Assembly: GCA_002405485.1 (NCBI GenBank)
Contig: DHLW01000173.1
Coordinates: 1,281-21,733, forward strand
DNA: 20,453 nucleotides
Direction: 5' to 3'
Origin: Phycisphaerales bacterium UBA4658
GTDB taxonomy: Bacteria; Planctomycetota; Phycisphaerae; Phycisphaerales; UBA1924
The notes under the pieces: generated by a model
Database searches by the model: none
The model's input: the letters and a program-made list of their open reading frames with translations, nothing else
What the model was told of the DNA's origin: nothing
Part shown: positions 14,448 through 20,453 of the stretch, in pieces
Numbering within the stretch: position 1 is the first letter of the stretch
How the letters are laid out: each line of letters opens with the position of its first letter
Made by a program: the position numbers and the translations under genes

Positions 14448-15353
14448 TCAAGACCGCTTTGCTTGCGGCTGATCAAGCGAGGGCTGGGCGTCGTCGGCGA
14501 GCTTGGCGGCGAGGATCGCCGAGATGTCCTCGCCGAGCTGACGGACGGCTTCGAGTTCCTCCGGGGCGAGTTGGAGGGTCGGGCCGACGCGCGTGGTGCT
14601 CTCGGTGGCCTTGCCTTTTTTGTCGGTCGTGACGAGGGCGTGCTCGAGGTCGAGGTAGTTTGAGGCCTGGCAGCTCGGGCATGTGCGGACGCGGTATCGG
14701 AGCTGGCTTCGCACGTGATCGATCTCACTGAGTGGCGGGGAGAGGATCTCTTCGAGACTTCCGGAACGCATGCGTTCGACGGTGGCGGCGCTGAGCCCCG
14801 GGGCGGAGAAGGTGAGTGGCGAACGCAGCGCCCATCGTTCGCAGGACTCACAGAAGGGCTCGCTGGTCTGCTTTCGGGCGAGCAGGGCGGAGCCGATGAG
14901 CACCATGAGGGCTTCGGCGGTCCAGCAGATCCAGACGAGCGAGCCGACGATGTGCATGCCGCGACCGAAGGAGGAGCCCCGGCCGACGCGCCAGCCGGTC
15001 TTCACGCGCCAATCGAGGTATTGCATGAAGGTTGGGCGGGTTGGCAAGTTGCGGATGGAGAGTTCGAACACGACGTAGTGGGAGAGGGCGATCGCGACGG
15101 CTCCCGCGAGCACGCCGTAGAAGATGGCGAAGGCGGGGCTTCGGCACTTGCCGACGCGGAGGACGATCTGTGCGGCCCAGCCCGAGGCGAAGACGAAGCC
15201 GATGACGAGAGCGGCATCGATGATCATGACGGGGATGAAGTGCATCGCGACGCCGTAGACAGCCCCGAGCAGGCCGGCGCTTGCGAGCATGGGGATGAGC
15301 AGGAGGAAGGTGTTGGAGCCGACTCTGCCGGAGGGTGAGTAGGGCGTGGGCAT
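14448..15353 (-). CDS. Four-helix membrane protein with two CxxC pairs, unknown function
   Basis: A 301-residue protein not recognised as a named family. Hydrophobic segments at about residues 14-34, 38-66, 73-97 and 134-158 predict four membrane helices. The soluble part after the fourth helix has FCESCERW (Cys168, Cys171) and then RTCPSCQASNYLDLEHAL (Cys225, Cys228), two CxxC knuckles that could form one split zinc ribbon. The C-terminus is charged and helical. ATG at 15353 has AAGGTG five bases upstream. The gene is single, divergent from aroA and convergent with the carrier gene, so the neighbours give no functional clue. A metal-binding or redox-sensing membrane protein is a guess from the cysteines alone. 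Confidence 0.72.
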   Translation of the reverse strand: MPTPYSPSGRVGSNTFLLLIPMLASAGLLGAVYGVAMHFIPVMIIDAALVIGFVFASGWAAQIVLRVGKCRSPAFAIFYGVLAGAVAIALSHYVVFELSIRNLPTRPTFMQYLDWRVKTGWRVGRGSSFGRGMHIVGSLVWICWTAEALMVLIGSALLARKQTSEPFCESCERWALRSPLTFSAPGLSAATVERMRSGSLEEILSPPLSEIDHVRSQLRYRVRTCPSCQASNYLDLEHALVTTDKKGKATESTTRVGPTLQLAPEELEAVRQLGEDISAILAAKLADDAQPSLDQPQAKRS

Positions 15354-15385
15354 GGTTCACCTTGATGCAGCGTATCAGAGGGCGC

Positions 15386-15403
15386 AAGGAGGAGAAGGAG
15401 GAG
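15386..15403 (+). repeat. Tandem 9-mer AAGGAGGAG x2 in the aroA upstream region
   Basis: Two exact copies of AAGGAGGAG lie head to tail in the divergent promoter region. Each contains a full Shine-Dalgarno-like AGGAGG, but they lie about 67 bases before the aroA start. A four-codon frame (ATG at 15414, stop 15426-15428) follows at ten bases. The repeat is certain; any function is not. Confidence 0.55.
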
Positions 15404-15457
15404 TGGGGGAGCGATGGGGATTGCCTGATCGGAGGGTGAAGGCGTGGAGGTTGGGCG

Positions 15458-15469
15458 TACACTCGGGGC
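15458..15469 (+). promoter_or_regulatory. TACACT box next to the aroA start
   Basis: TACACT (15458-15463), then six bases, then the GTG start: the same geometry as at murD. If used as a -10 it gives a leaderless aroA mRNA, which would fit the absence of a close Shine-Dalgarno. No -35 at normal spacing was found. Confidence 0.25.
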
Positions 15470-16924
15470 GTGTCCGGACCTTTGTGGGATGTACCGCTTG
15501 CCGAGTTGCCCGACCCGCTGGAGATGCGGGTGGTGGAGGGCGTGTTCGACGTGGAGGTTCGGCCGCCGGGCTCCAAGAGCATCACGAACCGCGCGATCCT
15601 GCTGGCGTCGCTGGCGAGCGGGGAGAGCGTTCTGCGGGGCGCGCTGACGGACGCGGATGATGCGCAGGTGATGCTGTCGGCGGTCGGCCGGCTTGGTGCG
15701 AAGGTTGCGCAGACGGGGGATGAGGCGCGGATCGTTGGGGTGGGCGGGCGATGGGCGCTGGATCGCGGGGAGCGGGCGGTGCTGGATCTGCACAACGCGG
15801 GGACGGCGACGCGATTTCTTTCGGCGGCGGCGATGCTCGCGCCGGAAGGAACAACGATCGTCATCGATGGCGATGCGCGGATGCGGCAGCGGCCGATCGG
15901 CGAGCTGGTGGATGCGCTGCGGGCCCTGGGTGTGGACGCGCGGACGACGGGGAGTCCCGGGTGTCCGCCGGTGGAGGTGCGCGGCATGATGGGCGGATCG
16001 CCCGAGGCCGCGGGTGATGGTCAGATGGATGTCCGGTTCGGGATGACCTCGTCGAGCCAGTTCATCTCCGCGGTGCTGCTGGCGGCGCCGTTCGTGCCCG
16101 GAGGGATGGTGGTGCGGCTGCCGGAGTCGCCGACGAGCGCGTCGTACATCGACATGACGCTGCGCGTGCTGGCGGCGGCGGGGTATGACGGCGCAACCTC
16201 GCGGGCGGACGTCCAGGGCGAACGCGTCATCGAGATGGCGCCAAGGCCGCTGCGGGGCTTTGCGATGGAGATCGAGCCGGACGCGTCGGGCGCGACGTAC
16301 ATGGAGGCGGCGGCGGCGATCGTGCCGGGCGCTCGCGCGGTGATTCGCGGGCTGGATCTGCACCCCAGCAGGCCGCCGCTGCAGGGAGACACGCGATTTG
16401 TCGGGGTGCTCAGCAGCGCGGGCGCGGCGGTGCAGCGGCTGAACCGGGCGCTCGGCGTGATCGGTCCAACGCGGCTTGTGCCGATCGACGTGGATCTGGC
16501 CGACATGCCGGACACGGCGATGACGGCGGCGGTGGTGGCGTGCTTTGCTGAGCCCACGGTGGTGAACCCGAGGGCCCGCAGCGTGCTGCACGGGCTGCGG
16601 ACGCTGCGCGTGAAGGAGACCGACCGCCTGTCGGCGCTGAAGGCCGAGTTATCCAAGATCGGGGCACGGGTGGAGATCGTGAGCGAGCAGTGGAGAGGTC
16701 AGGCAGACGAGGCGCTGGTCATCGAACCGCCGACGGCCGAGGCGATGCGCGCCGCGGACGCTCCGCGGGTGGAGTTTGAGACCTATCACGACCATCGAAT
16801 GGCGATGGCGCTGTCGCTGGTCGGGCTTCGCCGACGGAACGTCTGGATCCGCGATCCCGGGTGCGTGGCCAAGACATACGCGGGGTACTGGCGAGATCTG
16901 GCGCGAGTGCATGGGCCGGCGTGA
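15470..16924 (+). CDS. aroA: 3-phosphoshikimate 1-carboxyvinyltransferase (EPSP synthase)
   Basis: Sixth step of the shikimate pathway: joins phosphoenolpyruvate to shikimate-3-phosphate in the cytosol. The 484-residue protein has PGSKSITNRAILLASLASGE (Lys36, Ser37), LDLHNAGTATRFLSAAAML (108-123), DGDARMRQRPIGEL, SSSQFISAVLLAAPF, DLADMPDTAMTAAVVA with the catalytic Asp region, LRVKETDRLSALKAEL, YHDHRMAMALSL and PGCVAKTYAGYW. The position equal to E. coli Pro101 is Phe116. The start is GTG at 15470; ATG at 15524 is a shorter option that would still keep the PGSKS region. It is about 50 residues longer than E. coli AroA. It stands alone, divergent from the CxxC membrane protein and convergent with the GldG-like gene, with only eight bases between the stops. 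Confidence 0.94.
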   Translation: MSGPLWDVPLAELPDPLEMRVVEGVFDVEVRPPGSKSITNRAILLASLASGESVLRGALTDADDAQVMLSAVGRLGAKVAQTGDEARIVGVGGRWALDRGERAVLDLHNAGTATRFLSAAAMLAPEGTTIVIDGDARMRQRPIGELVDALRALGVDARTTGSPGCPPVEVRGMMGGSPEAAGDGQMDVRFGMTSSSQFISAVLLAAPFVPGGMVVRLPESPTSASYIDMTLRVLAAAGYDGATSRADVQGERVIEMAPRPLRGFAMEIEPDASGATYMEAAAAIVPGARAVIRGLDLHPSRPPLQGDTRFVGVLSSAGAAVQRLNRALGVIGPTRLVPIDVDLADMPDTAMTAAVVACFAEPTVVNPRARSVLHGLRTLRVKETDRLSALKAELSKIGARVEIVSEQWRGQADEALVIEPPTAEAMRAADAPRVEFETYHDHRMAMALSLVGLRRRNVWIRDPGCVAKTYAGYWRDLARVHGPA

Positions 16925-16932
16925 GCCGATGT

Positions 16933-19089
16933 TCACCCGCGGAGGACGCGCCAGATGGCGCCAAGGAGCAGGATGAGGATCGGCAGGCCGCCGATGAGCC
17001 CCCAGCGAAACGCCGTCTGGGCCTGTGCCGAGAGCGGGGGGATGCGTGCGACGGCCTGGGCCTGTGCGCTCTGCGTGATGGCGTGGTTCTGCCCGCCGAG
17101 CCATGCCACGCCGGCCTCGAGGAGTTCCATGTTGCCGGGGTAAGCGGGGACGGAGCGGCCTTCGACGATGTTCTCCTTGCCGATGACGTCGCCGGCCATC
17201 CATCTGTTGCACCCGACGACGGCAATGCGTTGCGGGACGCCGGCGAGTTGTCGCTCAATGGCGACGACCAGAGCCCACGGGCCGGCGGAGTCGTCGAGCG
17301 AACTGCCGGGCGACGGAGGGTTGATGAGCAGGGCCTGCTGGGCGGCCGGGGTTTGCAGGAAGGCGATGAACTCGGCCTCGGCCCAGACGCTGCCCCCGGC
17401 GTTGTCGACGGTGACGATGGGTGTGATCGAGACCCCGGCGGGAGTGTTGCCGGCAAGTCGCACGGGCAGAGCCCACGGGAGGTAGAGCGTGAGGCCGCGA
17501 ACGGCTCGGCTGACGGGGTGCTCGCCGCGAGGATCGGTGATGAAGAGGTCCGGGGAGACGACGCGACCGCGGGGGCCCATGAGTTGGCGGAGCAGCGGCC
17601 GACCGGTATCGACGTTGACGCCCAACGGCGAGAGGAAGTCGACCATGGGATCACGCTGGCCCGTGCCCGGGAGCGTGGAAGGGACGGCGCAGACGAGGAC
17701 ATTTCGGCCGCGATCGACGAGCAGCTTGCCGGCCTCGGCGAGCTTGGCGAATCGAGCGGCGTCGTCAGATCCGCCCGGGGCCATTGAGATCAGCACGTAG
17801 ACGACCGGTCGCTTGCCGCCGGGGTCCAGACGCGCGAGCGACGGGGGCTCTGCGTCGAGCCCCGCGGCCCACTCGGCGGCGTCGACGCCGCGGAGCCGGA
17901 GGCGCTCAACGACCGGGGCCACCGGAGTGAAATCCGGGGCCATGCGCACATTGCGACCGTGCACAAACACGACGATGGGCGCGTCGGTGGTGGCGAGCGT
18001 GGCGATGGCCCCTGCGAGAAGTTCCTCGGTGCGTGAGCGGAGGTCGATGGAGGGAACAGAGGGGGCAGGAGTGTCGGTTCCCGGGGGAGGGACGAACCGA
18101 GCGGGATAGATCGATGAGAGATCGATCGACGTGACGCCGCCGCGAGCGGCGCCCGGGGGGCCGATGACCACCGCCGCACTGCTGCGTTCGAGCAGACGGG
18201 CGACCGAAGCGACGGGAGTTCGTGGCAGTTCATCCAGCCCGGCGAGGGTCTCGCCGAAGGAACGACGGATGGAGTCGGCGAGCTGTGCGGCGGTCGCGGC
18301 CATCGAGCGGACGTCGGCGGGGACGATCGCGGTGTCGGCGCTCCGCGCGACGGCGTCGAGGTTGTCGGCGATCTTGCCGAGCTGGGAGAGGCCGTCAGAG
18401 AGCACGCGGCGCAGATTGACGATGCCGTCCTCGGCGGACGACGTGCGGGCGATCGCGCGGTCGTCGGCGCCCGCCTGTGCGGAGAGTTGCTCCAGGATCT
18501 TCGTGAGATCCTCGCCGGCCACCCTGCAGACGGCGGCGGAGTCCTGCAGGAATCTGCGGAGCGGGTCGCCCTGGGTCGTCGCGGGCACGGCCGGGAGCGC
18601 ATCCAGCAGCCGCTGCGACAGGCCCGAGAGATCCGTTGAGAGGGTGGCTCCGCGCGTGCGAGCGGTGAGAAGTCCGGCGTGCTGAGCGTCGAGCTCCGCC
18701 CGGAAGCGATCGTTGAGCCGGGCCAGGAGCGCGTCGAGCTTGTTCAGCCCGTCGCCCGAGGCGACGTCGATGATGGTCGCGCGGACTCTGGGCGAGGCGC
18801 GAACGAAGTTGTCCAGAACGTCCTGGGTTCGGCGGACGCTGGCAGGATCGAGCGTCGCGAAGTTGGCGGCGACGACGAGTTCGTAGTCCCCTGAAAGCGA
18901 GCCGAGAAGCTCGAGCGATCGGGGCGAGAGCTGGTGCTCGCGGGTCGCGGTTGCGTCAAGGCGATAGGGAAAGCGGTCCGACAGCAGGATGGCCAGCGTG
19001 CAGACCGCGGTGGCGGCCAGCAGCAGTGCGAAAGTCTGAAAGACGTATCGCGCGCGGCGTCCGCGGGCGGAGGGGGCCTTGGTGCTCAT
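16933..19089 (-). CDS. GldG-like auxiliary protein of an ABC-2 transporter
   Basis: A 718-residue membrane-anchored protein of the GldG/ABC-transporter auxiliary type. One N-terminal helix (about residues 18-37) follows the basic SARGRRARY, and one C-terminal helix (WGLIGGLPILILLLGAIW) ends in RVLRG. The large middle part would lie outside the membrane. After the first helix come LDATATREHQLSPRSLELL and a thioredoxin-like start (YELVVAANF), as in GldG. Residues about 115-290 form a long, mostly helical stretch rich in Leu, Ala, Ser and charged residues that I do not recall in standard GldG, which would explain the extra length. ATG at 19089 has GGAGG five bases upstream and overlaps the permease stop; GTG at 19104 is an alternative. 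A gliding role is not implied, since relatives occur in non-gliding bacteria. Confidence 0.8.
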   Translation of the reverse strand: MSTKAPSARGRRARYVFQTFALLLAATAVCTLAILLSDRFPYRLDATATREHQLSPRSLELLGSLSGDYELVVAANFATLDPASVRRTQDVLDNFVRASPRVRATIIDVASGDGLNKLDALLARLNDRFRAELDAQHAGLLTARTRGATLSTDLSGLSQRLLDALPAVPATTQGDPLRRFLQDSAAVCRVAGEDLTKILEQLSAQAGADDRAIARTSSAEDGIVNLRRVLSDGLSQLGKIADNLDAVARSADTAIVPADVRSMAATAAQLADSIRRSFGETLAGLDELPRTPVASVARLLERSSAAVVIGPPGAARGGVTSIDLSSIYPARFVPPPGTDTPAPSVPSIDLRSRTEELLAGAIATLATTDAPIVVFVHGRNVRMAPDFTPVAPVVERLRLRGVDAAEWAAGLDAEPPSLARLDPGGKRPVVYVLISMAPGGSDDAARFAKLAEAGKLLVDRGRNVLVCAVPSTLPGTGQRDPMVDFLSPLGVNVDTGRPLLRQLMGPRGRVVSPDLFITDPRGEHPVSRAVRGLTLYLPWALPVRLAGNTPAGVSITPIVTVDNAGGSVWAEAEFIAFLQTPAAQQALLINPPSPGSSLDDSAGPWALVVAIERQLAGVPQRIAVVGCNRWMAGDVIGKENIVEGRSVPAYPGNMELLEAGVAWLGGQNHAITQSAQAQAVARIPPLSAQAQTAFRWGLIGGLPILILLLGAIWRVLRG

Positions 19090-19802
19090 CGCCACCTCCG
19101 CCACTGAACGACCACGGTTGCGACGGTGAGCACGAGGACGCTGGCCGCGATGAAGTACACGACGTGTGCGGTGTCAATGAGCCCGGCATAGAAGGGCTTG
19201 GCCCGCTCGCTGGGGGAAGCGGAGTAGACGATCGCGGCCCACCGCTCGGGGAGCTGCGGGGCGATCCTGGAGGGAAGCAGGTCAAGCAGGATGAGTGTGA
19301 AGAGCGTCCCGAGGAACGCGAGGGTCTGGCTGCTCGTGCACGCCGAGGCGAGGGTGCCGATGGCGACATAGAGCGCGCCGAGCAGAATGAGGCCCAGGTA
19401 GCCGGAAAGGATGGGGCCATAGTCCGGGCGAGTGAGAGCGGCAAGGACCCCGACGAAGGCGAGGGTCGGGACGAGCATGAGCACGAGAAAGAAGAGCCCG
19501 GCGAGAAACTTGCCCGCGACGACCAGGCCGTCGCCGACGGGCGCGGTCATGGTGGTCTCGACGGTTCCCGAGCGGAGCTCCTCGCTGAAGAGGCGCATGG
19601 AGATGGCTGGGCAGAGAAACAGCATGAGTCCCCACCAGATGCGGAAGAACTCGCGCATGGTGGCCGGCTCTCCCGGGACGAGCGTCTGGCGGACAAAGAC
19701 CATCGCCGAGAGGCAGACAAACAGTGCGACGACGATCCAGCCCAGCGGGATGCGGAACATCGCCGACAGCTCGCGCAGGCAGATGGTGGAGACGGCGCTC
19801 AT
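19086..19802 (-). CDS. ABC-2 type transporter permease (GldF-like)
   Basis: A 238-residue integral membrane protein with about six hydrophobic segments, starting MSAVSTICLRELSAMFRIPLG. The first helices are WIVVALFVCLSAMVFV and WGLMLFLCPAISMRLFSEE; the latter leads into the cytoplasmic RSGTVETTMTAPV, typical of ABC-2 permeases of the GldF/NosY kind. Further segments include FLAGLFFLVLMLVPTLAFVG, YLGLILLGALYVAIGTLAS and, near the end, VVYFIAASVLVLTVATVVV. AAGGAG (plus-strand 19810-19815) gives a binding site seven bases before ATG at 19802. Start and stop both overlap the neighbours by ATGA, so ATPase, permease and GldG-like protein are made as a set. The longer frame reaching to 20201 is only the antisense-free extension into the ATPase gene. 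Confidence 0.88.
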   Translation of the reverse strand: MSAVSTICLRELSAMFRIPLGWIVVALFVCLSAMVFVRQTLVPGEPATMREFFRIWWGLMLFLCPAISMRLFSEELRSGTVETTMTAPVGDGLVVAGKFLAGLFFLVLMLVPTLAFVGVLAALTRPDYGPILSGYLGLILLGALYVAIGTLASACTSSQTLAFLGTLFTLILLDLLPSRIAPQLPERWAAIVYSASPSERAKPFYAGLIDTAHVVYFIAASVLVLTVATVVVQWRRWR

Positions 19803-20452
19803 GCCGCGGCTCCTTCTGGCCTGTTCCCTTGCCGGCGTTCGTCGGTCTCGATGACGCGCAGGAACACCTGTTCCAGCGTGGGCTGGGCCCTCCGCAGCTC
19901 TCGGCAGACGAGCCCGAGCACGACGACCGAGCGAGCGATCTCCTCGCGCAGGTCCGCGACGTCGTCCTTGGGCAAGACGGTGAAGGTCGCCCAGAGCTCG
20001 GTCGTGCGCTGGGCTTCGAGCTGGACGGATTTGACCCCGTGGATCGCCGCCAGCGCCCGGTGCACGCGTTCGCGGCCCTGGGGTCCGACGCCGACCTCGA
20101 CGGTGTGCGGGAACCCGCACTGGTGGATCTGTTCGACGAGTTCTCGCGGGGAGCCGTCGGCGCGGACTCGACCGCGGGCGATGATGATCACCCGATCGCA
20201 CGTCTGCTCGATCTCCGGAAGGATGTGGCTGGAGACGATGAGCGTGCGGTCGGCGGCGAGTTCGCGGATGAGCGACCGCGTCTCGAGGATCTGCGAGGGG
20301 TCCAGGCCGCTGGTGGGCTCGTCTAGGACGAGCACCGGTGGATTGTGCACAAGCGCACCCGCCAGTCCGACACGCTGTTTGTAGCCCTTGGAGAGCTCGC
20401 TGATTCGGCGGGTTCGGACGTCCTTGAGCCAGCAGCGGTCCAGAGCTCTGTC
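19799..20452 (-). CDS. ABC transporter ATP-binding protein, N-terminus beyond window
   Basis: This is the C-terminal 217 residues or so of an ABC-2 ATPase; the frame stays open to the window edge, so the Walker A part is missing only because of the cut. Visible parts are the ABC signature region ISELSKGYKQRVGLAGALVHNP, Walker B VLVLDEPTSGLDP, the switch His in LIVSSHILPEIEQTC, and DRVIIIARGRVRADGSPRELVEQI. A C-terminal extension of about 110 residues follows, ending TLEQVFLRVIETDERR, as in GldA/NatA-like ATPases of drug, polysaccharide or gliding-type exporters. The GTG at 20350 is an internal codon, not a start. The gene is translationally coupled to the permease gene. The substrate is unknown. 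Confidence 0.92.
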   Translation of the reverse strand, partial: DRALDRCWLKDVRTRRISELSKGYKQRVGLAGALVHNPPVLVLDEPTSGLDPSQILETRSLIRELAADRTLIVSSHILPEIEQTCDRVIIIARGRVRADGSPRELVEQIHQCGFPHTVEVGVGPQGRERVHRALAAIHGVKSVQLEAQRTTELWATFTVLPKDDVADLREEIARSVVVLGLVCRELRRAQPTLEQVFLRVIETDERRQGNRPEGAAA

Positions 20453-20453
20453 G

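Noticed and set aside
13706..14632. 308-residue plus-strand frame overlapping the carrier gene, considered as a frameshifted source of the missing biotin motif
   Set aside because: It is Gly/Arg/Ala-rich with no MKM or carrier-like pattern near 14215-14290, so it does not rescue the biotinylation site.
15224..16591. 455-residue minus-strand frame opposite aroA
   Set aside because: Shadow composition, and it overlaps the N-terminus of the CxxC membrane protein gene in another frame.
16921..16936. GTGA...TCAC inverted repeat spanning the aroA and GldG-like stops
   Set aside because: Only four pairs around an eight-base loop, made largely by the two stop contexts; too weak to call a terminator.
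18951..20384. 477-residue plus-strand frame across the ABC transporter genes
   Set aside because: Low-complexity Arg/Gly/Glu translation, antisense to three coupled genes with clear motifs.

Overview
This is a GC-rich bacterial window, densely coded on both strands. The gene mix suggests a member of the Planctomycetota, probably Phycisphaerae-like: a YdjY-type protein, a GldG-type ABC cluster, a stand-alone murD, and a carboxyltransferase operon with MmdE/MmdC-like small subunits. The lineage is inferred from protein character; there is no rRNA here to fix it. No tRNA, insertion sequence, integrase, CRISPR array or origin was seen, and no gap between genes exceeds about 125 bases.

Layout. 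(1) 2-1042 (+) is the 3' part of an AstD-type aldehyde dehydrogenase. (2) 1166-2131 (+) is folE2, preceded by a 123-base leader packed with inverted repeats. Facing it on the minus strand are a pteridine-reductase-like SDR (2181-2966) and, upstream in the same operon, a small one-helix membrane protein (2979-3440). (3) 3492-5794 (+) holds murD and a YdjY-domain protein. (4) 5894-11463 (+) is mutA-mutB-meaB. (5) 11512-14396 (+) is mce, a carboxyltransferase gene (pccB/mmdA type), a 94-residue MmdE-like gene and a biotin-carrier-like gene. (6) 14448-15353 (-) is a four-helix membrane protein with two CxxC pairs. (7) 15470-16924 (+) is aroA. (8) 16933-20452 (-) is an ABC-2 type transporter: ATPase (cut by the window end), permease and a large GldG-like auxiliary protein.

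The core is 5894-14396, a nearly complete module joining propionyl-CoA and succinyl-CoA. The carboxyltransferase exchanges propionyl-CoA and (S)-methylmalonyl-CoA, Mce epimerises it, the B12-dependent MutAB isomerises it to succinyl-CoA, and MeaB protects and reloads the mutase. It is split into two transcription units whose promoter regions share a 13-base motif (12 of 13 identical). The second unit is odd. Its biotin-carrier-like protein lacks the biotinylated lysine and its MKM context, and neither a biotin carboxylase nor a membrane decarboxylase subunit is present.

The most novel-looking features are the folE2 leader, which has mutually exclusive helices, one of which would cover the ribosome binding site, and the lysine-less biotin-carrier-like protein. 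Neighbouring genes are often joined by ATGA stop/start overlaps (mutA/mutB, mce/carboxyltransferase, 94-residue gene/carrier, ATPase/permease, permease/GldG-like), so translational coupling is the rule here.
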